Shown: positions 8,396 to 18,881 of the stretch, piece by piece
Position numbering within the stretch: position 1 is the first letter of the stretch
Layout of the letters: each line of letters starts with the position of its first letter
From: Muribaculum gordoncarteri
Lineage (GTDB): Bacteria > Bacteroidota > Bacteroidia > Bacteroidales > Muribaculaceae
Direction of reading: 5' to 3'
NCBI RefSeq assembly: GCF_004803695.1
Contig: NZ_CP039393.1
Coordinates: forward strand, 2,170,001 to 2,234,000
DNA: 64,000 nt
Notes under the pieces: model-generated
Database searches by the model: none
Seen by the model: the letters and a program-made list of their open reading frames with translations, nothing else
What the model was told of the DNA's origin: nothing
Position numbers and translations under genes: made by a program

Positions 8396-10030
8396 ATGAA
8401 GAATAGCAAAAACACAATCGCATGGATTCCGATAGTCATAGCCCTGTCGCTCATCGGGGGTATATGGCTGGGACTGCACTTCAGCACCAAGGTTTCGCAC
8501 ACATCGGGACAGCGGAAGCTCGACAACATACTCGGACTCATTGAAAGCGACTATGTCGACGAGGTCGACATAGACTCCATAATCGAATTGACCATACCCA
8601 AGCTCATGGCCAACCTCGACCCCCACTCTACCTATATTCCCGCGTCGGAACTTCAGGCAGTCAATGAGGACCTCGACGGCTCGTTCAGCGGCATAGGCGT
8701 GTCATTCACCATGCTCACCGACACCGTCACCATTAACGAGGTAATACCCGGCGGCCCCTCCGAGAAGGTGGGAATCATGCCCGGCGACCGCGTCATCACA
8801 ATCAATGACTCGCTTGTAGCCGGTCAGGGAATCGTCAACACCGACATCGTGAAGATGCTTCGAGGCGAGAAAGGCACCACCGTTAATCTCGGCATAAAGC
8901 GCAACAACAGCAAAAATCTCCTTACATTTGAGGTTACGCGCGGCGACATTCCCGTGAATACGGTCGACGCCGCCTATCTCATAAATCCCACCACCGGATA
9001 TGTCAAGGTCAACAAATTCGGACGCACCACCTACAGCGAGTTCTTCACCTCGCTCGTGAAGCTCAAGGCGGCCGGAGCACGCAACTTCATCCTCGACCTG
9101 CGAGGCAACGGCGGCGGATTCATGGAGATGGCGATAATGATGGCCAATGAATTCCTCCCGGCCAACAGCCCCATCGTCTACACCCGCGGACGCAACGACG
9201 ACGATGAAAGCCGCGTGTTCAGCGACGGCACAGGATCGTTTATCGACTCCGAACTCGTAGTGCTCATCGACGAGTACTCGGCAAGCGCGAGCGAAATCTT
9301 CGCCGGAGCCATGCAGGACAACGACCGCGCACTCATCGTGGGCCGACGCTCATTCGGAAAGGGACTCGTACAACGACAGACAACGCTGCCCGACAGCAGC
9401 GCTATACGACTCACCGTGTCACGCTACCACACACCCTCGGGACGCTGCATCCAGAAGGACTACCAGCTCGGCAAGCGAGGCACCTATGAGCAGGAGATTC
9501 TCGACCGCTACGACCACGGCGAATTCTACAACTCCGACAGCATCAAGTTTAACAAGGATCTACAGTACACCACCGCAGGCGGCCGCACCGTCTACGGAGG
9601 CGGAGGCATAATGCCCGACTTCTTCGTGCCCAACGACACGGCCGGCATATCAAGCTACTACATCAACGTGCTCAACGCCGGACTGCTGCAACGATTTGCC
9701 TTCGAGTACAGCGACCGCTACCGCGAACGACTGAGCGCGGCCAAAAACGTAAACGAAATACTCGCCCTGCTCCCGCCCGACGACGAGCTGCTGCAGCTCT
9801 TTGTAAGCTATGCCGCACAGAACGGCATCCCGGCTCGATGGTACTACATCAACATTTCCCAAGGATTGATTGTTAATTACCTGAAGGCTTTGATTGCAAG
9901 CGACATTATCGGTCGACAAGCCTACTACGAGGTTGCCAACACAATCGACCCGGCATTCATCCAGGCGGTAACGCATCTCGAACAAGGCGACGCGGCGGTT
10001 CCGATAACAGCTCAAGGCAAAGTCAACTGA
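8396..10030 (+). CDS. S41 family C-terminal processing peptidase
   Basis: A periplasmic serine protease of the Ctp/Tsp type, 544 residues. An N-terminal membrane anchor spans about residues 9-27. A PDZ domain follows at about 95-185 (GIGVSF, EVIPGGPSEKVGIMPGDRV). The catalytic Ser297 in EYSASASEIFAGA and Lys322 in RRSFGKG are spaced 25 residues apart, as in E. coli Tsp. Ctp proteases trim or degrade cell-envelope proteins from the C terminus. The tail beyond residue 400 has a GGRTVYGGGGIMPDFF segment common in Bacteroidota members. It lies 20 bases after the dCMP deaminase gene. Confidence 0.95.
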   Translation: MKNSKNTIAWIPIVIALSLIGGIWLGLHFSTKVSHTSGQRKLDNILGLIESDYVDEVDIDSIIELTIPKLMANLDPHSTYIPASELQAVNEDLDGSFSGIGVSFTMLTDTVTINEVIPGGPSEKVGIMPGDRVITINDSLVAGQGIVNTDIVKMLRGEKGTTVNLGIKRNNSKNLLTFEVTRGDIPVNTVDAAYLINPTTGYVKVNKFGRTTYSEFFTSLVKLKAAGARNFILDLRGNGGGFMEMAIMMANEFLPANSPIVYTRGRNDDDESRVFSDGTGSFIDSELVVLIDEYSASASEIFAGAMQDNDRALIVGRRSFGKGLVQRQTTLPDSSAIRLTVSRYHTPSGRCIQKDYQLGKRGTYEQEILDRYDHGEFYNSDSIKFNKDLQYTTAGGRTVYGGGGIMPDFFVPNDTAGISSYYINVLNAGLLQRFAFEYSDRYRERLSAAKNVNEILALLPPDDELLQLFVSYAAQNGIPARWYYINISQGLIVNYLKALIASDIIGRQAYYEVANTIDPAFIQAVTHLEQGDAAVPITAQGKVN

Positions 10031-10054
10031 CACAACACCCAAAAGCTGATTACG

Positions 10055-10621
10055 ATGAAAAAGGAAGAAATACGCAGCCGCATAAAGGCTCACAAGGCAC
10101 TTCTGTCGGAGCAAGAGCGTCGACAGGCTGCCGAGGCTGCATTCTCGATGCTTGAAAAGTCGGTAGCGTTCATGATGGCCGACAAGATATTGATGTACCA
10201 CTCCCTGCCCGATGAGCTGTCGACAATCGACTTCATCGACAAGTGGCACACCCGCAAGCACTTCTTCCTGCCGCGTGTCAACGGAGTCAACCTCGATGTG
10301 CTGCCCTACGACCGCACCCGACTCCAATACGGCGCATTCCACATCGAAGAGCCCACAGGCGACGACATCGAAAACATCGACAACATCGAGCTGATAATCG
10401 TGCCCGGAATCGCCTACGACAACCGGGGCAACCGCGTGGGTCGCGGCAAAGGCTATTACGACCGCCTGCTGAGCCGCACCAAAGCCACCAAGATAGGCAT
10501 AGGCTACGACTTCCAGCTCGTCGATGAAATCGACAGCGAGCCCCATGACATCACGATGGATATCGTGATCACCGACTCACGCATCATAAACATCAAATCA
10601 CGCAACAAGCACAACGGCTGA
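10055..10621 (+). CDS. 5-formyltetrahydrofolate cyclo-ligase
   Basis: An ATP-dependent cytoplasmic enzyme that converts 5-formyl-THF to 5,10-methenyl-THF and so returns stored folate to one-carbon metabolism. The 188-residue protein shows the N-terminal KEEIRSRIKAHKALLSEQER helix and the family signature VPGIAYDNRGNRVGRGKGYYDRLL (about residues 120-145), which forms the ATP/phosphate site. Length is normal. It is 24 bases downstream of the protease gene and 5 bases upstream of the Ric-like gene. Confidence 0.95.
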   Translation: MKKEEIRSRIKAHKALLSEQERRQAAEAAFSMLEKSVAFMMADKILMYHSLPDELSTIDFIDKWHTRKHFFLPRVNGVNLDVLPYDRTRLQYGAFHIEEPTGDDIENIDNIELIIVPGIAYDNRGNRVGRGKGYYDRLLSRTKATKIGIGYDFQLVDEIDSEPHDITMDIVITDSRIINIKSRNKHNG

Positions 10622-10626
10622 ACAAA

Positions 10627-11313
10627 ATGGCACTGATATATTCCAACACTAAACTCTGCGATGTAATCAACAATGAGCCTTCGGTGATTCCCGTAATCAA
10701 CCGATTCGGAATATATCTCGGCACGGGCGACAGCTCGATCGAGGCCGTGTGCCGCAATCACGGGCTCGACACCGAGTTTTTCCTCACCATCCTCAACACC
10801 TTCATCAACGAGAGCTACTTCCCCGAGGAAACGCTCATGTCGTTCAGCGCCCATGAGATAATCAGCTATCTGATAAAGACCAACAACTACTACACCAAGT
10901 TTCAGCTCCCCAACATACAGCGACATTTCAAGCTGCTGCTCTCGTCGAGCGACGGCAACAACAATAATCTCGAACTGATGCTGCGATTTTTCGAGGGGCT
11001 GAAAAACGACATAGTAAAACGCATCGACAACGACACCGCACAATGGTTTCCGGCAATCATCGCAATGGAAAACGGACAAGCCCCCTCGACGCCCTTGTGT
11101 CTTGACGACGAAAGCACCACGATAGAGGATAAACTGAGCGACCTCAAAAACATGTTTATCATGCACCTATCGGGCCAATACGACCTCAACCTTTGCTATG
11201 GCGTGATCGTTGCCATCATCACGCTTGAGAAGGACATCCGACAGAACAACAGGATACGCAACCGCATCCTGCTGCCCATAAGCCGCTCACTTCTTTCTCA
11301 ATTAGACAAATAG
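10627..11313 (+). CDS. Ric/YtfE/ScdA-like protein lacking metal ligands
   Basis: The 228-residue product resembles the di-iron repair protein YtfE/Ric/ScdA in layout. It has an N-terminal DUF542-like segment (LCDVINNEPSVIPVINRFGI) and then a predicted all-helical hemerythrin-like region. The residues that matter in YtfE are missing. The Cys-Cys-Gly-Gly of DUF542 reads YLGTG here. The first helix pair, HDRH-like in YtfE, reads TNNYYTKF. The later H-x3-E iron-ligand positions carry no histidines (for example DIVKRIDNDTAQWFP where YtfE has an His/Glu pair). It therefore probably binds no di-iron centre. It lies between the cyclo-ligase (5 bases) and a LuxR-type regulator (6 bases), and may act as a sensor or partner of that regulator; that role is inference from position. 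Confidence 0.55.
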   Translation: MALIYSNTKLCDVINNEPSVIPVINRFGIYLGTGDSSIEAVCRNHGLDTEFFLTILNTFINESYFPEETLMSFSAHEIISYLIKTNNYYTKFQLPNIQRHFKLLLSSSDGNNNNLELMLRFFEGLKNDIVKRIDNDTAQWFPAIIAMENGQAPSTPLCLDDESTTIEDKLSDLKNMFIMHLSGQYDLNLCYGVIVAIITLEKDIRQNNRIRNRILLPISRSLLSQLDK

Positions 11314-11319
11314 CCGGTC

Positions 11320-11868
11320 ATGACGGTCAACATAGTACTCGACAGCACTTTATGCGCATTGGGGCTGAAGTACATTCTCAGCGAATACTTCGACATCAAC
11401 GCCAACATAATCGCCGACAACTCGACACCTGAAGCCGGCGACACTTCGTCGGTGCTCTACATCGTCACTCCGGCCCGCTACTGCGCCAATCTCGACTTCT
11501 TCATAGCACGCCGCTCGCGCTGCATCGTCACCGGTACGGCCGAGGGAATGCTCGACCCGGCAGCCGATGAATCGCAGATTGTCGACCGTCTGCGCCAACT
11601 GCTTAAAAGTCACGACAATTCACAGTCGGGCCAGGCAGCCACGCTGTCGCAGCGCGAAGTGGAGGTGTTGCGGCTTGTAGCGCTCGGACTGATAAACAAG
11701 GAGATCGCCGACCGGCTGAACATCAGCTTCAACACCGTGCTGTCGCATCGCAAGAACATCACCGCCAAGCTCGGCATAAAGAGTGTGCCCGGACTCAGCG
11801 TATATGCCATGATGAACGGCTATATAAGCGAGGCCGACCTCAACAACAAAACCAATCAGTCACGTTAA
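11320..11868 (+). CDS. LuxR-type helix-turn-helix regulator
   Basis: A 182-residue protein with a clear C-terminal GerE/LuxR DNA-binding domain (about residues 105-165: LSQREVEVLRLVALGLINKE, then IADRLNISFNTVLSHRKNI). The N-terminal 90 residues have the size of a receiver domain but no recognisable acidic pocket or phospho-acceptor Asp motif, so it is probably not a classical two-component regulator. The start ATG lies 6 bases after the Ric-like gene, suggesting cotranscription and a shared task. The final gene of the operon; the ABC-F gene behind it has its own promoter. Confidence 0.85.
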   Translation: MTVNIVLDSTLCALGLKYILSEYFDINANIIADNSTPEAGDTSSVLYIVTPARYCANLDFFIARRSRCIVTGTAEGMLDPAADESQIVDRLRQLLKSHDNSQSGQAATLSQREVEVLRLVALGLINKEIADRLNISFNTVLSHRKNITAKLGIKSVPGLSVYAMMNGYISEADLNNKTNQSR

Positions 11869-11887
11869 GCAAAAATATGTTAACACG

Positions 11888-11919
11888 TTGGCTCTATTAT
11901 GCCAACTGTCGTAACTTTG
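11888..11919 (+). promoter_or_regulatory. Promoter of the ABC-F gene
   Basis: TTG at 11888-11890 and TAACTTTG at 11912-11919, spacing 21 bases; the ATG follows 20 bases later. Confidence 0.6.
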
Positions 11920-11939
11920 CAAGCCAAACAAGTCTATAA

Positions 11940-13912
<1,973 letters not shown>

Positions 13913-13916
<4 letters not shown>

Positions 13917-14440
13917 GACCCTTTCCACTCATGCCTGTTAAAGCGGTCTTCATTACCCGACCGCCCTACTCTATACGCTTCATGGCTGCCATGAGGCGTT
14001 TTTTTGTCAACAATCGATGAATATGCGCCCGATGCCCCTCCCTTGACCGCTGCGGCGGGGCGATTGGTCGTTGTGGCACCTGACTGCCCGGCACGAGGGT
14101 TTTGCACCGCACGAGGGGTCTTCTCGACCTTATCGGCAGCCGCTTGCCGCTCCATTGCGGCGAGGCGCTCAGCCTTCTTGCGCGCACGGTAACGGCGCTG
14201 ATGCTCGCGGGCTATGCGACGACGCCTGATTGTGGGATAAATGATCATAAACAACGAGCGCACAAGGTCGTCCTTGATAGTGCCTATCAAATCGCTGTGG
14301 TTATGATTCTGGTAGTAATCAATCCAGTAGTATATCTCGCTGTGATAGTACACCGGTATCTGATTGATGGCATCGACCCAAAGTTGGTCAAACTTCAGCT
14401 TGTAGACTCTCTTGCTTTTCTTGGTTTCGTTGTTTTCCAT
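13913..14440 (-). CDS. Hypothetical basic protein
   Basis: The 175-residue product is not recognised. Residues 1-75 look folded, with aromatic-rich helices (YYHSEIYYWIDYYQ). A strongly basic helix follows (RRRRIAREHQRRYRARKKAERL, given in part), and then a low-complexity Ala/Gly/Thr tail. The basic helix suggests nucleic-acid binding, which is inference. No signal peptide is seen. Its stop codon overlaps that of the convergent ABC-F gene by two bases, and no terminator lies between them. A TATCTTTG promoter element stands 17 bases upstream of the ATG. Confidence 0.7.
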
Positions 14441-14457
14441 GACATTATCTTTTTCTG

Positions 14458-14465
14458 CAAAGATA
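14458..14465 (-). promoter_or_regulatory. Promoter -7 element TATCTTTG of the basic hypothetical protein
   Basis: On the minus strand TATCTTTG fits TAnnTTTG, 17 bases before the ATG at 14440. No clear -33 element is seen. Confidence 0.5.
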
Positions 14466-14531
14466 ATGCGCCGAAGCGCCCGATTTCACCCCATAATGTC
14501 GCGAAGCCATTTAACATAAACAACAATTTGC

Positions 14532-14546
14532 AACGTACGGTACGTT
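14532..14546. promoter_or_regulatory. 15-base palindrome upstream of gadB, possible operator
   Basis: AACGTAC-G-GTACGTT is a perfect palindrome around one central base. It lies in the 262-base region between the divergent hypothetical gene and gadB, 156 bases before the gadB ATG. No TAnnTTTG element is evident before gadB, so its promoter is unresolved. Confidence 0.35.
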
Positions 14547-14702
14547 AAAATGCGCTAATATCATCATACTAATCAATCACATTCAAAAATAAAATGTTAT
14601 AGGATATATATAAAATATGGCATCTGCCAACGGTATTAATGATCAATGACACATGACATATCCCAAATATACATCATAACTAAAACTTAAAATTTCACTA
14701 AA

Positions 14703-16145
14703 ATGGTCGACAAAGATTTCCGCTATGGCGATGCCAAGACTGACACATTCGGCTCAGATGCCATGTTACAACCCTCTCCGGTAGAAAAGATTCCTGACGG
14801 ACCCACAACTCCCGAGATAGCTTATCAGATGGTAAAGGACGAAACATTCGCCCAAACCCAACCGCGTCTTAACCTTGCAACATTCGTAACCACCTATATG
14901 GACGAATATGCAACCAAGCTCATGAACGAGGCTATCAACATCAACTATATCGATGAAACCGAATATCCTCGTGTAGCCGTAATCAACGGCAAGTGTATAA
15001 ACATAGTAGCCAACCTGTGGAACTCTCCCGAACAGTCCAAGTGGAAAACAGGAGCCGTAGCCATAGGTTCTTCCGAAGCTTGTATGCTCGGCGGTATCGC
15101 AGCATGGATTCGCTGGCGTGAGCGTCGTCAAAAAGAGGGCAAGCCGTTTGACAAGCCTAATTTCGTAATATCGACAGGCTATCAGATAGTATGGGAAAAA
15201 TTTGCCCAGCTTTGGCAGATTGAAATGCGTACAGTGCCTTTGACTCTTGAAAAGACCACTCTCGACCCCGAAGCAGCAATTAAGCTTTGTGACGAAAACA
15301 CCATCTGCGTAGTTCCTATCCAAGGTGTCACCTGGACCGGCCTTAATGACGATGTAGAAGCTCTCGACGCAGCTCTTGACGCTTATAACGCAAAGACCGG
15401 CTACGACATTCCTATTCATGTCGACGCCGCTTCAGGAGGCTTCATACTTCCGTTCCTTAACCCCGAAAAGAAGTGGGACTTCCGTCTTAAGTGGGTTCTG
15501 TCAATCAGTACTTCAGGCCACAAGTTCGGCCTCGTATACCCGGGTCTTGGTTGGGTAGTATGGAAGGACAAGCAGTATCTTCCCGACGTGATGTCATTCA
15601 GTGTCAACTATCTTGGAGCCGAAATACGCCAGGTGGGCTTGAATTTCTCTCGTCCGGCCGCCCAGATTCTCGGACAGTACTATCAGTTCATCCGCTTGGG
15701 CTTTGAAGGCTACAAGAATGTACAGTACAACTCGCTTTCAGTGTGCAAGTATATCCATGAGCAGATAGCACAGCGTGCTCCGTTTGTCAACTATTCACCT
15801 GATGTTCCCAATCCTTTGTTCGCATGGTTGATGAAGCCTGAATATCAGAAGACCGCCAAGTGGACCCTCTTTGACCTTCAGGACAAGCTTGCTCAGAAGG
15901 GATGGATGGTACCTGCTTATACAATGCCTGCCAATATCGAAAACATCGTAGTAATGAGAGTTGTGTGCAAGCAGGGCTTCAGCCGCGACATGGCCGACCA
16001 GCTTATTGCCGACATAGACTTCGCCGTCAATGAGCTCAACGCTTTGGAATACCCGACTCCAACACGTATAGCCATGGAGAAGAATGTTCCATTGACGGCC
16101 AAGACATTCAACCACACAGGACGTCCGGCACCAGCCGCTAAATAA
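14703..16145 (+). CDS. gadB: Glutamate decarboxylase
   Basis: This PLP enzyme converts glutamate to GABA and consumes a cytoplasmic proton, the core of glutamate-dependent acid resistance. The 480 residues (E. coli GadB has 466) contain IGSSEACMLGG, HVDAASGGFI and the PLP lysine Lys274 in SISTSGHKFGLVYPGLGW, which matches GadB closely. The C terminus keeps the FNHTGR-type histidine segment (KTFNHTGRPAPAAK); in E. coli the GadB C-terminal His region closes the active site at neutral pH. It is followed by glutaminase and a glutamate/GABA antiporter, giving a complete module from glutamine to exported GABA. Confidence 0.97.
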   Translation: MVDKDFRYGDAKTDTFGSDAMLQPSPVEKIPDGPTTPEIAYQMVKDETFAQTQPRLNLATFVTTYMDEYATKLMNEAININYIDETEYPRVAVINGKCINIVANLWNSPEQSKWKTGAVAIGSSEACMLGGIAAWIRWRERRQKEGKPFDKPNFVISTGYQIVWEKFAQLWQIEMRTVPLTLEKTTLDPEAAIKLCDENTICVVPIQGVTWTGLNDDVEALDAALDAYNAKTGYDIPIHVDAASGGFILPFLNPEKKWDFRLKWVLSISTSGHKFGLVYPGLGWVVWKDKQYLPDVMSFSVNYLGAEIRQVGLNFSRPAAQILGQYYQFIRLGFEGYKNVQYNSLSVCKYIHEQIAQRAPFVNYSPDVPNPLFAWLMKPEYQKTAKWTLFDLQDKLAQKGWMVPAYTMPANIENIVVMRVVCKQGFSRDMADQLIADIDFAVNELNALEYPTPTRIAMEKNVPLTAKTFNHTGRPAPAAK

Positions 16146-16161
16146 CTAATTCATTCAAGCC

Positions 16162-16197
16162 GCCGGTGACTATGGTTCATTCGACATGGTCACCGGC
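16162..16197 (+). other. Intercistronic hairpin between gadB and glsA
   Basis: GCCGGTGAC at 16162-16170 pairs perfectly with GTCACCGGC at 16189-16197. No T-run follows, so it looks like a stabilising or partial-termination element that sets relative expression of gadB against the downstream genes. It overlaps the 5' end of a longer in-frame version of glsA. Confidence 0.5.
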
Positions 16198-16224
16198 AAC
16201 TTGATTAAAGCACATCCCCCGATT

Positions 16225-17190
16225 ATGAACAAGACTATAACAGTTGCCCAAATCAGGCAGGCGGCACAAGAGGCCTTCGACGAGAGTCGCAATCTAAAAG
16301 GCGGAGCCAATGCCGATTATATTCCATATCTGGCCAACATAGACTCCAATCTGTTTGGGCTGAGCATAACGCTGCTCGATGGCCAGGTCATAAACATAGG
16401 CGATACCGATTACAAGTTTGGCATCGAATCAATATCAAAGGTTCCTACAGCCATACTCGCCATGCAGCAGCACGGCACGGCAACTGTACTTAAAATGATT
16501 GGAGCCGATGCCACCGGACTTCCGTTCAATTCGATATTCGCAATTCTGCTTGAAAACGACCATCCGTCGACACCTCTCGTCAACGCCGGGGCTATAACCG
16601 CCTGCTCGATGATCACCCCAAAAGGCGACTCTGACGCCAAGTGGAAAGCAATCGTCGACAACATAACCAAGCTATGCGGCTCAGCGCCCCAACTTATCGA
16701 CGAGCTCTACAAGAGCGAAAGCGACACCAACTTCAACAATCGCGCAATAGCGTGGCTGCTCAAAAACTACAATCGAATATATGACGATGTACCCATGAGC
16801 CTCGACCTATACACGCGTCAATGTTCACTTGGAGTCACGACTTCACAGCTATCGGTCATGGCGGCCACAATCGCCAACAACGGATGCAATCCATTGACAG
16901 GCGACAAGGTTTTCGACCCCGACATCACTCCCAAAGTAACTTCCCTCATAGCCACCGTAGGTTTCTACGAACACACCGGCGACTGGCTTTATACCTCAGG
17001 ATTGCCGGCTAAAAGCGGAGTGGGTGGCGGAGTGCTCGGAGTGTTGCCCGGCATAATGGGAATAGCCGCATTCGCTCCACCGCTTGACAGCGCAGGAAAC
17101 TCCGTGAAGGCTCAGGCTGCAATAAAGTCATTTGCCAACAAACTCGGTCTTGGAATATTCAACGGCAATAACATCACTATTCAAAAATGA
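16225..17190 (+). CDS. glsA: Glutaminase A
   Basis: This serine-dependent enzyme hydrolyses glutamine to glutamate and ammonia; at low pH the ammonia also takes up protons. Product from ATG 16225 is 321 residues (E. coli YbaS 310) and starts MNKTITVAQIRQAAQEAF. An upstream in-frame ATG at 16186 falls inside the hairpin and would add 13 unmatched residues, so it is rejected. Motifs include GGANADYIPYLA, FGIESISKVP with the catalytic Ser-x-x-Lys, LVNAGAI, NFNNRAIAWLL and GLPAKSGVGGGVLGVLPG. The pairing of gadB, glsA and gadC matches the known Bacteroides acid-resistance cluster. Confidence 0.95.
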   Translation: MNKTITVAQIRQAAQEAFDESRNLKGGANADYIPYLANIDSNLFGLSITLLDGQVINIGDTDYKFGIESISKVPTAILAMQQHGTATVLKMIGADATGLPFNSIFAILLENDHPSTPLVNAGAITACSMITPKGDSDAKWKAIVDNITKLCGSAPQLIDELYKSESDTNFNNRAIAWLLKNYNRIYDDVPMSLDLYTRQCSLGVTTSQLSVMAATIANNGCNPLTGDKVFDPDITPKVTSLIATVGFYEHTGDWLYTSGLPAKSGVGGGVLGVLPGIMGIAAFAPPLDSAGNSVKAQAAIKSFANKLGLGIFNGNNITIQK

Positions 17191-17216
17191 CAACCTAACA
17201 ATTAATTATATTCAAT

Positions 17217-18803
17217 ATGGCTAACTCTAATATTAAAGCGGTCGCTAAACTCGGCGTAGGCACCCTGATCATGTTGAATGTCGTAGCCGTAGTGTCACTT
17301 CGAGGACTTCCCGCCGAAGCTGAGTACGGCATCAGTTCCGCATTCTATTATCTTTTTGCCGCATTTGTATTTCTGATTCCTGTTTCATTGGTATCTGCCG
17401 AGCTGGCGGCGATGTTCCCCTATCAGCAAGGCGGTATGTTCCGCTGGGTGGGAGAGGCATTCGGCGAGAAGCTCGGATTTCTCGGCATCTGGCTGCAATG
17501 GATCGAAAACACCATCTGGTATCCTACCGTATTGACATTCGGAGCTGTGGCTCTGGCTTTCATCGGCATGAACCATGGCGCTGACTCTGTGCTTGCATCC
17601 AATAAGATTTACTCGCTCGTTGTTGTGCTTGCCATCTACTGGCTTGCCACATTCATATCGCTGAAAGGCATGGGATGGGTAGGAAAAATTTCCAAGATAG
17701 GAGGTATGGTAGGCACCATAATACCTGTAATCATCCTCACCATTCTCGGAGTGATATACTTGTGTGTGGGCGGTACTCCTCAAATGAATCTTCACGGCAA
17801 CTTCATCCCCGACCTCTCAAAGTTTGACAACATCGTCCTTGCTGCATCAATATTCCTGTTTTATGCCGGCATGGAGCTGTCGGGCGTACACGTACGCGAG
17901 ATTAAAAATCCTACCGTCAACTATCCTAAGGCCGTGTTCCTCGGAGCATTGATCACCGTGCTTATATTCATATTCGGTACATACGCCCTCGGACTTATCA
18001 TCCCGGCAAAGGACATCAACCTTGTACAAAGCCTTCTTGTAGGATTTGACAACTACTTCAGCTATTTCCACATCAGTTGGCTTTCGCCCGTCATGGCAAT
18101 AGCCCTCGTGTTTGGAGTGCTCGCAGGTGTTCTGACATGGGTTTCCGGACCATCCAAAGGTATACTTGCCGTAGGTAAGGCCGGTTATCTGCCCCCATTC
18201 TTCCAGAAGACAAATAAGAACGGCATTCAGCGCAACATCCTTCTCATTCAGGGAGGCGCAGTAACCCTATTGTCGCTGCTGTTTGTTGTCATGCCGTCGG
18301 TTGAAAGCTTCTACCAGATTCTGTCACAGTTGACCGTGCTCCTTTACCTTATAGCCTATCTGCTTATGTTTGCAGCCGCCATATATCTTCGCTACTCGAT
18401 GAAAAAGGCGAAGCGCCCCTTCCGCATAGGCAATCACGGCAACTGGCTCATGTGGCTGGTAGGTGGCATTGGATTTGCAGGTTCACTCCTTGCATTCGTA
18501 CTCAGCTTCTTGCCTCCGGGCCAGGTTGCCATAGGTTCAAATACGATTTGGTACTCGGTACTTATCGGCGGAGTAGTCATATTTGTTGTAGCACCGTTTA
18601 TCATTCTGCGATTCCGCAAACCGTCATGGGTGGCAAAGGGATCTGACTTCGTGCCTTTCCATTGGCAGACCGACCCTGCTTCACAAGCCCGACTCGCCGA
18701 AGCCGAAGCTCAGTTCGAAGCATCAGAGGGAATCGCCGCGCCTACTGCAAAGCCTGCTGCTGATCCAACAGCAGAGCCCGACAAGACTTCAACAAAGTCA
18801 TAA
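17217..18803 (+). CDS. gadC: Glutamate/GABA antiporter (GadC-type, APC superfamily)
   Basis: An inner-membrane amino-acid antiporter of 528 residues with about 12 hydrophobic helices. The helix-1 segment LGVGTLIMLNVVAVVSLRGL, the YPTVLTFGAVAL helix and the FYAGMELSGVHVREIKNP segment match the GadC/glutamate-GABA branch. It would exchange external glutamate for the GABA made by gadB. The E. coli GadC C-plug, a folded tail that blocks the channel at neutral pH, is not recognisable. Instead the last 50 residues are an Ala/Pro/Glu-rich low-complexity tail ending DKTSTKS. It starts 26 bases after glsA. Confidence 0.92.
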   Translation: MANSNIKAVAKLGVGTLIMLNVVAVVSLRGLPAEAEYGISSAFYYLFAAFVFLIPVSLVSAELAAMFPYQQGGMFRWVGEAFGEKLGFLGIWLQWIENTIWYPTVLTFGAVALAFIGMNHGADSVLASNKIYSLVVVLAIYWLATFISLKGMGWVGKISKIGGMVGTIIPVIILTILGVIYLCVGGTPQMNLHGNFIPDLSKFDNIVLAASIFLFYAGMELSGVHVREIKNPTVNYPKAVFLGALITVLIFIFGTYALGLIIPAKDINLVQSLLVGFDNYFSYFHISWLSPVMAIALVFGVLAGVLTWVSGPSKGILAVGKAGYLPPFFQKTNKNGIQRNILLIQGGAVTLLSLLFVVMPSVESFYQILSQLTVLLYLIAYLLMFAAAIYLRYSMKKAKRPFRIGNHGNWLMWLVGGIGFAGSLLAFVLSFLPPGQVAIGSNTIWYSVLIGGVVIFVVAPFIILRFRKPSWVAKGSDFVPFHWQTDPASQARLAEAEAQFEASEGIAAPTAKPAADPTAEPDKTSTKS

Positions 18804-18818
18804 AACAATGAAATCACA

Positions 18819-18862
18819 GCAAGATACCGATGGATTCATCCATCGGCATCTTGCCTTTATTT
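18819..18862 (+). terminator. Terminator after gadC
   Basis: GCAAGAT-A-CCGATGGA pairs with TCCATCGG-C-ATCTTGC (18819-18854) and is followed by CTTTATTT. The MFS gene starts 27 bases further on, so it may be reached by read-through. Confidence 0.75.
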
Positions 18863-18881
18863 ATAAAAAGCTCTCCTTGAT

